Part shown: positions 1-5,318 of the stretch, one piece after another
Numbering within the stretch: the stretch's first letter is position 1
Layout: the number at the start of each line of letters is the position of its first letter
DNA from: Phototrophicales bacterium
GTDB taxonomy: Bacteria; Chloroflexota; Anaerolineae; Aggregatilineales; Phototrophicaceae
Assembly: GCA_002794515.1 (NCBI GenBank)
Contig: PGTJ01000200.1
Span: 1 to 5,318 of the forward strand
DNA: 5,318 bases
Direction of reading: 5' to 3'
Program-made: the position numbers and the translations under genes
Notes under the pieces: model-generated
What the model was told of the DNA's origin: nothing
What the model saw: the letters and a program-made list of their open reading frames with translations, nothing else
The model's database searches: none

Positions 1-41
1 ACTTTATATAATATGGGCAGTGTTTTAACAATCGAACACGA

Positions 42-47
42 TATAAT
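42..47 (+). promoter_or_regulatory. Probable -10 element of the ABC importer operon
   Basis: A perfect TATAAT lies 45 nt before the binding-protein start, which would put transcription initiation near 53-55 and give a leader of about 40 nt. No good -35 sits at the ideal distance. TTAACA at 25-30 resembles TTGACA but the spacer would be only 11 nt, and there is no extended -10 TG. A second perfect TATAAT lies at 7-12, whose -35 would be outside the window. Either could be used; in this AT-rich stretch chance matches are possible. Confidence 0.45.
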
Positions 48-75
48 CAACTTTGTTACCCATTGTTAACTATTT

Positions 76-82
76 GGAGGAG
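76..82 (+). promoter_or_regulatory. Shine-Dalgarno that sets the binding-protein start at 93
   Basis: GGAGGAG is a strong match to the anti-Shine-Dalgarno and ends 10 nt before the ATG at 93. It lies downstream of an in-frame TTG at 63, so it excludes that TTG as start. The ATG start also places the Lys-containing signal peptide directly at the N-terminus. Confidence 0.85.
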
Positions 83-92
83 TACACCACCT

Positions 93-962
93 ATGAAACT
101 AAAAGCACTACTATTGTTGGCAATTGCTTTATTGATTATTATCCCTTCTGCTGTGGCACAAGAAGGCGAAGCGACAGAAGAACCGATGGAATGTCCCGCC
201 GAAATTGAATTGCCCGATTTGGAAGGGCGTGTGATCACTGTTGCTGTCGAAAATGCTTATATCCCCTTCAACTTCTTAGATCCCGTAACAGGTGAACCCG
301 CAGGTTGGGATTATGATACGATTGATGAAATTTGCGCTCGCTTGAACTGCGTGCCAGAATATGTCGAAACCTCTTGGGATGGTATGATTGTCGCCGTCAG
401 CAATGGCGAATTTGATGTCGCCGCCGATGGCATCACCATCACCGAAGAACGTGATGAAATTGTCGATTTCTCAATCGGTTATATCAAACTCGAACAAGTA
501 TTACTCGTTCGCATTGATGAAGACCGCTTCACCACTGTGCAAGAATTTTTCGATGGTGATTTTACGCTCGGTGTTCAACCAGGGACGACCAACTACGAAA
601 CGGCTGTTGAATTATTGGGATCGGAAGACAGCCCTCGGTTGCTCGCCTTCGAGACATTCCCCGTTGCCGTGCAAGCACTCATCGCAGGTGATGTAGACGC
701 GGTGATTATGGATAATGTGGCGGGGCAAGGGTATGTGGGCGAAAATGCGGAATCGCTCACCTATATTGATGAAGGCATCACCGCAGGCGAAGAATTGGGC
801 TTTGCCTTCCCCAATGACTCAGATTTGGTCGAGGCGTTCAATGCCGCCTTGTTGAGCATGATGTGCGATGGCACACTAGATGAAATCAACAGCTTGTGGT
901 TTGGCGATGATGCTCCTATCCCTGGTGAAGAAGAAGAACCTGTAGCCACACCAGAAAGCTAA
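93..962 (+). CDS. Amino acid ABC transporter, family 3 solute-binding protein
   Basis: This exported receptor binds a polar amino acid outside the membrane and delivers it to the permease and ATPase encoded next. The 289-residue product starts with a signal peptide (two Lys, hydrophobic core 5-17, likely signal peptidase I cleavage at AVA-Q, residues 20-23) and has no lipobox Cys. The SBP_bac_3 fold runs from about residue 45 to 271. Seen motifs are the N-terminal strand VITVAVENAYIPF, the GWDYDTIDEIC segment (family G-[FY]-D-x-D-[IL]), and ITEERDEIVDFS, whose Arg120 aligns with the family residue that binds the ligand alpha-carboxylate. GVQPGTT (160-166) and Asp207 match the segments that bind the alpha-amino group, which supports an amino acid ligand. 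Four Cys (34, 81, 86, 258) could form disulfides. Acidic, Pro/Thr-rich tails flank the fold. Which amino acid is bound cannot be read from the sequence. Confidence 0.93.
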   Translation: MKLKALLLLAIALLIIIPSAVAQEGEATEEPMECPAEIELPDLEGRVITVAVENAYIPFNFLDPVTGEPAGWDYDTIDEICARLNCVPEYVETSWDGMIVAVSNGEFDVAADGITITEERDEIVDFSIGYIKLEQVLLVRIDEDRFTTVQEFFDGDFTLGVQPGTTNYETAVELLGSEDSPRLLAFETFPVAVQALIAGDVDAVIMDNVAGQGYVGENAESLTYIDEGITAGEELGFAFPNDSDLVEAFNAALLSMMCDGTLDEINSLWFGDDAPIPGEEEEPVATPES

Positions 963-988
963 TCAGCTTCTCTTGTGCTGAATAATTT

Positions 989-1015
989 TAAGGGCGCAAT
1001 TAATTTGCGCCCTTA
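989..1015 (+). terminator. Intercistronic hairpin after the binding-protein gene (attenuator or RNA-stability element)
   Basis: An 11-bp perfect stem (989-999 with 1005-1015; core GGGCGCAA / TTGCGCCC) closes a 5-nt loop. It begins 26 nt after the binding-protein stop and 48 nt before the permease start. The bases after it (TGGTCTTATATTTT) are T-rich but not a clean U-run, so strong termination is doubtful. Partial termination, or protection of the upstream message from 3' exonucleases, would give excess binding protein over permease, as known for the his and mal transport operons. That role is inferred. Confidence 0.6.
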
Positions 1016-1046
1016 TGGTCTTATATTTTGGAGAAATGTAGTTTTT

Positions 1047-1052
1047 AAGAGG
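1047..1052 (+). promoter_or_regulatory. Shine-Dalgarno that favours the permease start at 1063
   Basis: AAGAGG ends one base before an ATG at 1054, far too close for initiation there, but 10 nt before the in-frame ATG at 1063. The same 10-nt spacing is found at the binding-protein and ATPase starts, so 1063 is the preferred start. Confidence 0.65.
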
Positions 1053-1062
1053 AATGTCGAAC

Positions 1063-1971
1063 ATGGTCAGTGAAGCAGATAGCCAGCGTATGCGCCTAGC
1101 AGAAGATGTCCCGATTGCGCCAGCCCTACAAATTGAAGGTATACCCCCCGCAAAGCCCCGTCCTGTCACCCCATTTATTTATGTGTATCGCTTCCCTTGG
1201 TGGATCTTATTCCTTGTTGTTGTTGGCATTTATATCGTCCTGAGCATCGCGGGTGATCCTGAATATTCAGAATATTTTCGGCGATTATCGGCAGGTGTGA
1301 ATATCACATTACAGGTATCTTTTGGGGCATATGCCGGTGCATTGGTCATTGGGTTGTTCACGGGCATTGTTCGCTCCTATCCACCCGGTCCTGGGCAAGG
1401 CTTAATTGGTGGCACAATCAACTTCATACGCCTTATTTTATATCACATCGTCACTTTATATGTAGAATTATTGCGCGGTATGCCCATTGCCACGTTATTG
1501 GTATTTGGGGCATTCGCCTTTATGCCCGCCCTCAGACAAGCAGGGGTTGATTTGCCTTTCAGAGGCACATCGATTGAAACAGCGATTATCTTCCTCGCAT
1601 TGGCATATGGCGCGTTTTTATCAGAGGTGTTTCGTGCAGGGATTCAATCTATCCCCAAAGGGCAACTCGAAGCCGCCCGTTCACTGGGCATGAAGGGCTA
1701 TCAGACCATCAAATATATTGTTATTCCACAAACGTTTAAGGTGGTCATTCCGCCACTCGGCAATGATTTTATTGCCATGATTAAAGACTCGTCATTGGTC
1801 ATGCTTTTGGCGCTAAATGATGTGTCGCAACTGGCTAAAAAGATATCGGGGTCGAATTTTGATTATATTGATGTATATTTGGTGGTGGCGTTCATCTATC
1901 TTTCGATGACGCTCACAGGTTCGTTGTTCGTCAAAATATTAGAGCAACGCCTCAAGACAAAGGAACGCTAA
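1063..1971 (+). CDS. Amino acid ABC transporter, HisM/GlnP-type permease
   Basis: This integral membrane subunit forms the translocation path for the amino acid. From the ATG at 1063 it has 302 residues; an in-frame ATG at 1054 would add three but is too close to the Shine-Dalgarno. A Pro-rich cytoplasmic tail (1-45) precedes TM1 (46-64). GVNITLQVSF then begins the usual HisM/GlnP core. ELLRGMP (135-141) is typical of polar amino acid permeases. The EAA loop that docks on the ATPase is QLEAARSLG at 201-209, followed by the expected I-P-Q; the last TM is about 263-285. The family core is usually about 215-240 residues, so this protein carries an N-terminal extension with an extra TM. No second permease gene is present, implying a homodimer. 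The ATPase gene starts 3 nt after the stop. Confidence 0.93.
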   Translation: MVSEADSQRMRLAEDVPIAPALQIEGIPPAKPRPVTPFIYVYRFPWWILFLVVVGIYIVLSIAGDPEYSEYFRRLSAGVNITLQVSFGAYAGALVIGLFTGIVRSYPPGPGQGLIGGTINFIRLILYHIVTLYVELLRGMPIATLLVFGAFAFMPALRQAGVDLPFRGTSIETAIIFLALAYGAFLSEVFRAGIQSIPKGQLEAARSLGMKGYQTIKYIVIPQTFKVVIPPLGNDFIAMIKDSSLVMLLALNDVSQLAKKISGSNFDYIDVYLVVAFIYLSMTLTGSLFVKILEQRLKTKER

Positions 1972-1974
1972 CCG

Positions 1975-2727
1975 ATGAGTGGGCATATCAACCGCAATAA
2001 CCGCATTATTCAATGTTATGGGGTGAATAAGTGGTTTGGCAAATTTTGGGTGCTAAAAGACATCAATCTTGAGGTGTATGAAGGCGAAGTGGTGGTGGTC
2101 ATTGGACCATCGGGCAGTGGCAAATCTACCCTTATCCGTTGCCTGAACAGGCTCGAAGAACATCAGGCGGGGGAGATTATCATTGATGGCATTTTGCTTG
2201 ATAACAACACACGCAATGTGAGCGCCATCCGCCGTGAAGTGGGCATGGTGTTCCAACAATTTAATTTGTTTCCGCACCGCACGGTGTTGGGCAATGTGAT
2301 GTTGGCGCAACGAATTGTCAGGCGACGCTCGAAACAAGAAGCCATGCAAACCGCATTGGCACTGTTAGACCGCGTTGGCATCCGCGACCAAGCCTATAAA
2401 CATCCCGGTCAGTTATCGGGTGGTCAACAGCAACGGGTGGCGATTGCCCGTGCATTGGCGATGAACCCGCGTATCATGTTATTTGATGAGCCGACATCAG
2501 CGCTCGACCCCGAAATGATCAAAGAGGTGCTTGATGTGATGAAAGAACTCGCTCGCAGTGGCATGACGATGATTGTCGTCACACACGAGATGGGTTTTGC
2601 CAAAGAGGTGGCAGATCGGGTGATTTTTATGGATAGTGGGCGGATTGTCGAGACGAATACCCCCAATGAATTGTTTGATAATCCCAAACATCCACGCCTG
2701 CAAAATTTTTTGGCACAAATTTTATGA
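1975..2727 (+). CDS. Amino acid ABC transporter, HisP/GlnQ-type ATPase
   Basis: This cytoplasmic subunit hydrolyses ATP to drive uptake through the permease encoded upstream. All ABC motifs are intact in the 250 residues: Walker A GPSGSGKST (44-52), Q-loop Gln94 in VFQQFNLFPH, signature LSGGQQQR (147-154), Walker B ending in LFDEP with Asp171 and catalytic Glu172, D-loop SALD (175-178), and switch His204 in THEMGF. FNLFPH and THEMGFA are hallmarks of the polar amino acid (PAAT) subfamily, and the length is typical. The start is supported by AAAGGA at 1959-1964, 10 nt upstream and inside the permease's last codons. The 3-nt gap to the permease suggests coupled translation. The gene ends 11 nt before a hairpin terminator. 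Substrate specificity is not set by this subunit. Confidence 0.96.
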   Translation: MSGHINRNNRIIQCYGVNKWFGKFWVLKDINLEVYEGEVVVVIGPSGSGKSTLIRCLNRLEEHQAGEIIIDGILLDNNTRNVSAIRREVGMVFQQFNLFPHRTVLGNVMLAQRIVRRRSKQEAMQTALALLDRVGIRDQAYKHPGQLSGGQQQRVAIARALAMNPRIMLFDEPTSALDPEMIKEVLDVMKELARSGMTMIVVTHEMGFAKEVADRVIFMDSGRIVETNTPNELFDNPKHPRLQNFLAQIL

Positions 2728-2738
2728 TCACACAATCC

Positions 2739-2769
2739 AAAACGCCCATGACTCTCACGGGCGTTTTTT
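2739..2769. terminator. Bidirectional rho-independent terminator between convergent operons
   Basis: AAAACGCCC (2739-2747) pairs with GGGCGTTTT (2759-2767). Past one A-C mismatch, TGA and TCA extend the stem to a 3-nt loop. On the + strand the hairpin runs into six T (2764-2769), a classic terminator for the importer operon 11 nt after its stop. On the - strand the RNA also ends the stem with UUUU, 4 nt after the CDF stop codon, so it can terminate both transcripts. The + direction is the stronger. Confidence 0.85.
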
Positions 2770-2773
2770 GATT

Positions 2774-3649
2774 TTATGCGGTTTTTGTCTCTTCGGCGGG
2801 CATAAAGTGGACTTCTACCTCTTGCACATCGCCTAATGTATCGCATAAGCGTTGTCGAATATCGGATATCACTTTGGCGCTATCGGCAATCGTCATATCG
2901 GCAGGCAGGGTGATATCAATATCGATATTCGGTTGGTCGGTTGTGCCTCTGCTCCGCACGCGCACCACATCCACCACTTGAGGAATATCGCTCACAATTT
3001 CCATGAGTTGTTCGGGGGTATATGGTGCGGTATCTACCAATATGCGTCCGTTTTGCTTGAGGATAGACAAGCCCGCCCGACCGATTAACACCACAACGAT
3101 GATTGCCGTCACCGCATCAATCCATGACCATCCCGTCAAGCCGATGAGCATCATGCTGATGATGACCGAAGATGTCACCCATACATCGGCGCGTGTGTGT
3201 TTAGAATCGGCGAGCAGTAATTCTGAACGAAGCCGATACCCCGCTTGACGTTCATACCGACTAACACCCCAGTTGATGCACAAGGTGATGAGCATCACCG
3301 CGAAGGTCAGGGGAGTGACGCTCAATTCAGTAGGATTAGAGAGGCGTTCCATCGCCCCTGTGATGATTTCCCACGCCACCAACAATAAAAATATGCCGAT
3401 GAGCATGGCGGCGAGTGTTTCGTAACGCCCATGCCCATAGGGATGGTCATCATCAGGTGGGCGCGAGGCGATACGGTGCGCCACCAATGCCAATACATTG
3501 GATGAGCCGTCTGTTAATGAGTGAAATCCATCGGCGGTGATCGCCAATACACCACTGATTAATCCCACGACAATTTTGCCCAATGCCACCCCAAAATTGA
3601 GAAAGAGGGTGATAATGAGTACACGCCTCACTTGTATGCCAGTTGTCAT
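2774..3649 (-). CDS. Cation diffusion facilitator (CDF) metal transporter, FieF/MMT1-like
   Basis: CDF proteins are membrane dimers that export divalent metals (Zn, Fe, Mn, Co and others) in exchange for protons. The 291-residue length is typical. Six TMs are visible at about 9-31, 34-57, 79-99, 112-129, 156-172 and 176-197, then a cytoplasmic dimerisation domain (about 203-284). The transport site is HSLTD in TM2 (His43, Asp47) and HTRAD at TM5 (His151, Asp155), an HxxxD/HxxxD tetrad where E. coli FieF has Asp in the first position. The interfacial DDDHPYGHG (66-74) keeps the Asp66, His69 and His73 equivalents of the FieF second site. In the C-terminal domain only His281 clearly matches a FieF ligand. 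GAGGA (3656-3660, - strand) ends 6 nt before the ATG. The metal is uncertain; Zn or Fe is most likely from the tetrad. Confidence 0.93.
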   Translation of the reverse strand: MTTGIQVRRVLIITLFLNFGVALGKIVVGLISGVLAITADGFHSLTDGSSNVLALVAHRIASRPPDDDHPYGHGRYETLAAMLIGIFLLLVAWEIITGAMERLSNPTELSVTPLTFAVMLITLCINWGVSRYERQAGYRLRSELLLADSKHTRADVWVTSSVIISMMLIGLTGWSWIDAVTAIIVVVLIGRAGLSILKQNGRILVDTAPYTPEQLMEIVSDIPQVVDVVRVRSRGTTDQPNIDIDITLPADMTIADSAKVISDIRQRLCDTLGDVQEVEVHFMPAEETKTA

Positions 3650-3682
3650 GTCATATCCTCATATCAATATGCGCTTATTTAT

Positions 3683-3712
3683 AGCATACGGCATGTTCGA
3701 TGACTTAGACAA
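3683..3712 (-). promoter_or_regulatory. Possible weak promoter for the CDF gene
   Basis: Read on the - strand, TTGTCT (3707-3712) and TATGCT (3683-3688) are separated by 18 bp, each matching the sigma-70 consensus at 4 of 6 positions. Initiation would fall about 25-30 nt before the CDF start. The match is modest; readthrough from cdsA is the alternative. Confidence 0.25.
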
Positions 3713-3727
3713 TCGGTAAACGACAAA

Positions 3728-3741
3728 TTAGCATTGGCTAA
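3728..3741 (-). terminator. Small hairpin just after cdsA, possible weak terminator
   Basis: On the - strand TTAGC-CAAT-GCTAA forms a 5-bp stem with a 4-nt loop, 2 nt after the cdsA stop, followed by TTTGTCGTTT. The stem is short and AT-rich and the T-run is interrupted, so it is at most a leaky terminator. Confidence 0.2.
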
Positions 3742-3743
3742 GA

Positions 3744-4391
3744 TCAATTTATGATGAGGTAAAAAATCGGGATAGCCAGCAATAAACCATCTATGCGGTC
3801 TAAAAATCCGCCATGACCGGGCAATAATTGGCTGGCATCTTTGACATGGAATAAGCGCTTAATGCGCGATTCGAGCAAATCGCCCAAGATGGTCATGCAG
3901 GCAACCATCGGCGGGGCGATGATGATGATTGTCGGTGATAAACGGGCGAGTATCCCCACAAGCCACCCCGCGATACATGCGGATATAAATCCAATAATCA
4001 CCCCTTCCCAGGTCTTTCCCGATGAAATATGCGGTGCAACTTTATGTTTGCCGAATAATCGCCCGCCAATGAGCGCCATGCTATCCGTTGTCCAGTTGGT
4101 GATGAGGAGCAATAGGGTATATGATAACCCATTTTCGCCATCACGGATGACCACCAGCAAGCCCATCGGGATGCCGATATATATCACCATCCCCATCAAA
4201 AATAAGCCCTGCCATTGCTTGTTGATATGCGATATGTGATATAACTCGAACATGGCGATGAGGGCAATCAGGATAATGCCTATGGTCGAAATCGGCGAGC
4301 CAATGAAGAGACCCGCTAATACAATCGGCAGACCGATGATTGCCGTGAGCAAGCGCTGAGGGACATCTGCCCATTTATCAGATTGAGTCAT
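3744..4391 (-). CDS. cdsA: Phosphatidate cytidylyltransferase (CDP-diacylglycerol synthase), short form
   Basis: CdsA converts CTP and phosphatidate to CDP-diacylglycerol and pyrophosphate in the membrane, the branch point for phosphatidylglycerol, cardiolipin and related lipids. The C-terminal family signature is complete at residues 175-201: S-x-I-K-R, then K184-D185, PGHGGFLDRID (191-201). The preceding block also fits: D103, GRLFGKHK (110-117) and ISSGKTWEG (122-130, family S-P-x-K-T-x-E-G). Hydrophobic segments lie at about 14-31, 34-50, 62-82, 131-149, 152-170 and 202-214. At 215 residues it is about 50-60 shorter than usual CdsA (about 265-285), the loss falling in the N-terminal half; the frame is intact, so it is not an obvious pseudogene. 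The ATG at 4391 has only a weak Shine-Dalgarno (CAGG, about 8 nt away) and lies 15 nt after the upstream folC-like stop, so translation may depend on that gene. Confidence 0.9.
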   Translation of the reverse strand: MTQSDKWADVPQRLLTAIIGLPIVLAGLFIGSPISTIGIILIALIAMFELYHISHINKQWQGLFLMGMVIYIGIPMGLLVVIRDGENGLSYTLLLLITNWTTDSMALIGGRLFGKHKVAPHISSGKTWEGVIIGFISACIAGWLVGILARLSPTIIIIAPPMVACMTILGDLLESRIKRLFHVKDASQLLPGHGGFLDRIDGLLLAIPIFYLIIN

Positions 4392-4406
4392 GCCACATGC
4401 CTGCGA

Positions 4407-5318
4407 TTAAATGACTTCATAGTGCAAATCATAATATTGCATGGCATCGCCAATTGCTGGTTGTGCCACAGACATCAACACCGTGCCGTCTGATGTGGCG
4501 TGTTGCACCGCTAAATCGATCGCTTGGGCGACACTGGGCGCGTAATACACCTTATCATGATATTGCTTCACGACTGCTAAGGCATCATCGGGCTTGGGGA
4601 AGGGTATGGCAACATTGCGTTCGGTTTGGGTGAGGATGATGACATCGCTAATTTGGGCGAAAATTTTGCTCACCCCAGCTAAATCGCGGTCGGTTGGCAC
4701 GGCTAATATCGCCACAACAGGCTGTGTGAGATAATCGCGCAGGCTATCCACATAAGTTTTTGCCGATAGCGGATTAATTGCCCCATCGATATAAATGGCG
4801 GGCGAATCTTGCAATTTTTGGCATCTCCCTGGCCAAATGACCGATTCTAAACCCTGACGGATGCGCGACACATATTCATCAGACCCATGTTTGATCATCG
4901 TCTTGAGCCGTCCATGCATATTGCCCGCCGCCCATACCGCCAATGACGCATTGTCAATTTCGTAGCGCCCCAACAATGGGATATTCACTTCGCCATAACG
5001 CCCGCCCATATCCACGCGCATCCCTGGCACTGTGCCAGTGCTGGGTCCCAGATAAATGCCCATATCGCGGTTTGCCAGCCATTCAAATTTGGCATCGAGT
5101 GCATCGGCTTCACGTCGCAAGACCTCCATCACACTCGGTGCTTGGGGCAGGCTATAGGCAGTGCTATGGGGTTTGATAATCCCCGCTTTGTGCCAGGCGA
5201 TGCGCTCTACGGTATCGCCCAAATACCGCGCATGTTCCAAAATAATCGGCGTGAACAGGGATAATTTGTTATTGACCAACGAATTATCATCATAACGCCC
5301 GCCACGTCCGACTTCGAT
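4407..5318 (-). CDS. folC: FolC-like Mur-ligase-family protein (folylpolyglutamate/dihydrofolate synthase family), partial, N-terminus outside window
   Basis: FolC enzymes use ATP to join glutamate to dihydropteroate or to (poly)glutamyl folates in the cytoplasm. The reading frame is open to the window edge, giving the last 303 residues; about 130 residues with the P-loop are missing. The first residues are IEVGRGGRYDDN (family EVGLGGRLDATN), followed by LEHARYLGDT (family LDHxxxLGxT) and HKAGIIKP (family EKAGIxKP). The Mg-binding Glu and His and the carbamylated Lys are therefore kept. Later come LLGRYEIDNA (family LxGxHQxxNA), WPGR, and DGAINP where the family has DGAHNP. The C-terminal strand SVAQPAIGDA replaces the usual GS-x-Y-x-VGE. 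A TTG at 5279 is not the true start, since the motif continues upstream of it. The protein is clearly of the FolC family but divergent, so its substrate may differ. It probably shares a transcript with cdsA. Confidence 0.82.
   Translation of the reverse strand: MEVGRGGRYDDNSLVNNKLSLFTPIILEHARYLGDTVERIAWHKAGIIKPHSTAYSLPQAPSVMEVLRREADALDAKFEWLANRDMGIYLGPSTGTVPGMRVDMGGRYGEVNIPLLGRYEIDNASLAVWAAGNMHGRLKTMIKHGSDEYVSRIRQGLESVIWPGRCQKLQDSPAIYIDGAINPLSAKTYVDSLRDYLTQPVVAILAVPTDRDLAGVSKIFAQISDVIILTQTERNVAIPFPKPDDALAVVKQYHDKVYYAPSVAQAIDLAVQHATSDGTVLMSVAQPAIGDAMQYYDLHYEVI

Noticed and set aside
63..92. In-frame TTG start at 63 giving a 10-residue longer binding protein
   Set aside because: The strong GGAGGAG at 76-82 lies downstream of it and fits the ATG at 93, and the extension would put Arg-containing sequence ahead of a well-formed signal peptide.
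56..238. Short - strand open frame at the start of the binding-protein gene
   Set aside because: It is antisense to the signal peptide region, low in complexity and has no ribosome binding site that stands out.
2424..2846. 140-codon open frame on the - strand over the end of the ATPase gene
   Set aside because: It is antisense to conserved ABC motifs, runs across the shared terminator and into the CDF coding region, and its product is rich in Arg, Cys and Ser without recognisable domains.
3650..3743. Possible metal riboswitch leader before the CDF gene
   Set aside because: The gap is only 94 nt, and no conserved multi-stem structure such as that of the yybP-ykoY Mn riboswitch could be recognised in it.
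3841..4239. 132-codon open frame on the + strand over cdsA
   Set aside because: It is antisense to the conserved cdsA region, and its product shows no domain and only reflects cdsA codon choice.
5024..5038. Perfect small hairpin CTGGCA-CTG-TGCCAG
   Set aside because: It is inside the FolC-like coding region with no T-run and no sign of function; a 6-bp palindrome can occur by chance.
1..5318. CRISPR arrays, tRNA or rRNA genes, insertion sequences, phage or defence genes
   Set aside because: No regularly spaced repeats, tRNA-like cloverleafs, transposase motifs or terminal inverted repeats were seen, and almost all of the window is accounted for by six housekeeping-type genes.

Overview
The window looks like ordinary chromosome from a free-living bacterium of moderate GC (roughly half, by eye). 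The best guess for the organism is the phylum Chloroflexota, perhaps Anaerolineae. This rests on gene style only: an exported binding protein with acidic, Pro/Thr/Glu-rich ends around a plain signal peptide, and a divergent FolC-like protein beside a compact CdsA. No rRNA or marker phylogeny is available here, so treat it as a guess.

Layout: two blocks of genes face each other and meet at about 2728-2773. The left block, on the + strand (about 1-2727), is a complete polar amino acid ABC importer. It has a promoter region with a perfect TATAAT, a periplasmic-type (family 3) solute-binding protein, an intercistronic hairpin, one HisM/GlnP-type permease and a HisP/GlnQ-type ATPase. All three starts have a Shine-Dalgarno about 10 nt upstream, and the permease and ATPase are 3 nt apart. 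With only one permease gene, the channel is most simply a homodimer carrying two ATPase subunits and fed by the binding protein. The hairpin after the binding-protein gene would suit making more binding protein than membrane components.

The right block, on the - strand (5318 down to 2774), begins off the window edge. It contains the C-terminal two thirds of a FolC-like Mur-ligase-family protein, then after 15 nt a short phosphatidate cytidylyltransferase (CdsA), then after about 94 nt a cation diffusion facilitator (CDF) metal transporter. FolC-like and CdsA are probably cotranscribed. The CDF gene may be in the same transcript or have its own weak promoter. The blocks share a bidirectional hairpin terminator at 2739-2769.

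No mobile element, CRISPR array, tRNA, rRNA or phage gene was seen, and no convincing undescribed system. The points most worth a second look are inside proteins: the FolC-like protein departs from several signature motifs (DGAIN where DGAHN is expected), CdsA is about 50-60 residues shorter than usual with its signature intact, and the CDF C-terminal domain carries Asp where FieF has metal-binding His.
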